This document shows, piece by piece, positions 63,330 to 64,000 of a stretch of DNA of 64,000 nucleotides (within the stretch, counting starts at the first letter, position 1; each line of letters begins with the position of its first letter). The notes beneath the pieces were generated by a model. That model made no database searches, was not told where the DNA came from, and was given only the letters and a program-made list of their open reading frames with translations. This DNA is from Butyricimonas virosa (GTDB taxonomy: Bacteria > Bacteroidota > Bacteroidia > Bacteroidales > Marinifilaceae). The position numbers and the translations under genes are program-made. The stretch lies in NCBI RefSeq assembly GCF_025148635.1, contig NZ_CP102269.1, forward strand, positions 620,001-684,000, read 5' to 3'.

Positions 63330-64000
63330 CACAAATTAGTTTCAACATCCGGAAGTGGTACCACAAACACATTTTCTGAAGCAAGAACAGAACCTCCATT
63401 TGCATTCGGAATATTCTTATTCAAACGTTTATAAATAAAATACGTCTGTCCTTCCCCTATCCATTCCCGACGCATATCATTAATCAATAAATCCATAAAT
63501 TCATCGGGTTGCGCATTTTCAATTTTTTGTAGGGTCATATCCGTCTTTTTCAACCCGCGTCGTCCTTTTATATATGACAAATAAGATTTCGCCTTCGTCA
63601 ATCCTTCCGCTCCCCGCTTGCATAAAATCTCGGCAGCAATATAGTACACCTCGCTCATCCGGATAAAAGGTACGATATGATCAGAAACTTCCATTACTCC
63701 GGCAGTTGCTCCCGAAGTCGACGCATCATACTTGGTCAATCGATAAGAATAATGTTCATTATTCATATCTTCTATCCAATATTTAAAACGATAGTCATTG
63801 CTTGTCATTATGGTCCCGTTATCCCCTTTGGATATTTCCAAATCTTCACCAAAATAATTCTTGTCCGCCTCCAAAACAGCCAAATACTTAACATTGTTTT
63901 CGTTTTCCATGCTCATAATATCCTTATTATAATCCAACAGGTCTATAACATGCAATCCGAATATCACGTCGGAATAACACTTCCGATCTCCATAATAAAA
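63329..64000 (-). CDS. SusD/RagB-family lipoprotein (N-terminus cut by window edge)
   Basis: The C-terminal 223 residues of a SusD-like protein; the frame is open to the right edge, and the SusC gene is expected further right. Visible family features are the RMSEVYYIAAEILCKRG helix, KSYLSYIKGRRGL, and LINDMRREWIGEGQTYFIYKRLN, with a C-terminal FVVPLPDVE segment in place of the usual PIPxxE. The gene overlaps the start of the DUF4843 gene. It is the binding component of the transport system whose cargo genes fill locus E. Confidence 0.88.
   Translation of the reverse strand, partial: FYYGDRKCYSDVIFGLHVIDLLDYNKDIMSMENENNVKYLAVLEADKNYFGEDLEISKGDNGTIMTSNDYRFKYWIEDMNNEHYSYRLTKYDASTSGATAGVMEVSDHIVPFIRMSEVYYIAAEILCKRGAEGLTKAKSYLSYIKGRRGLKKTDMTLQKIENAQPDEFMDLLINDMRREWIGEGQTYFIYKRLNKNIPNANGGSVLASENVFVVPLPDVETNL

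Noticed and set aside
1..64000. tRNA, rRNA, CRISPR arrays, insertion sequences, phage or integrase genes
   Set aside because: None recognised on either strand; no spaced identical repeats, transposase motifs or integrase motifs were seen.

Overview
The window is a dense, mostly minus-strand stretch of a Bacteroidota (Bacteroidales) chromosome. The evidence is repeated ECF sigma / FecR anti-sigma / SusC-SusD modules, lipoproteins with Bacteroidota-style lipoboxes, a fused KorA/KorB 2-oxoacid:ferredoxin oxidoreductase, and promoter-like TAnnTTTG boxes. The load of sigma/FecR-controlled SusC-SusD loci paired with TlpA-like thioredoxins and peptidases fits gut genera such as Butyricimonas/Odoribacter; the genus is an inference. 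I saw no tRNA, rRNA, CRISPR array or insertion sequence.

Layout. (A) 1-6.5 kb: sigma, FecR, SusC, then directly a TlpA-like lipoprotein cut by the left edge, with no SusD between. (B) 6.6-17.4 kb: sigma, a 404-bp gap holding an 11-bp tandem repeat and a stem-loop, FecR, SusC, SusD, a degenerate metallopeptidase-like lipoprotein, two TlpA-like lipoproteins, terminator. (C) 17.4-31.9 kb: sigma, FecR, SusC, SusD, lipoprotein, hairpin, TlpA-like protein, a subtilase with lost catalytic residues, two double-DTG aspartyl-protease/PDZ proteins, an aspartyl-protease-like domain fused to thioredoxin, terminator. (D) 31.9-45.2 kb, mostly housekeeping: MG2/plug-domain protein, cation:proton antiporter with a universal-stress-like tail, GH92 glycosidase (+), KorAB, MscS-type channel (+), CorA (+). 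(E) 45.3-64 kb: SusD (cut by the right edge), DUF4843, PKD-like lipoprotein, terminator-like hairpin, three tandem S9 peptidases, a DUF5117/5118/4953 metallopeptidase broken by a C8 tract, an intact paralogue without its zinc site, a further S9 peptidase, and a small lipocalin-like lipoprotein.

How it fits together (inference). A, B and C look like trans-envelope signalling loci: the SusC N-terminal STN domain would contact FecR, which holds the cognate sigma factor. Their cargo is not glycoside hydrolases but thioredoxin-fold proteins (five in 24 kb) and protease-fold proteins, which suggests capture of proteins or peptides, possibly disulfide-bonded ones. Locus E is also rich in peptidases.

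The most striking theme is that several protease-fold proteins here have lost catalytic residues: the subtilase, one DUF4953 metallopeptidase, two Mx1-like lipoproteins and one aspartyl-protease-like domain. Active homologues sit beside them in loci C and E. The metallopeptidase that keeps its HExxH motif is the one whose frame is broken in a homopolymer, so phase variation (or a sequence error) is possible.
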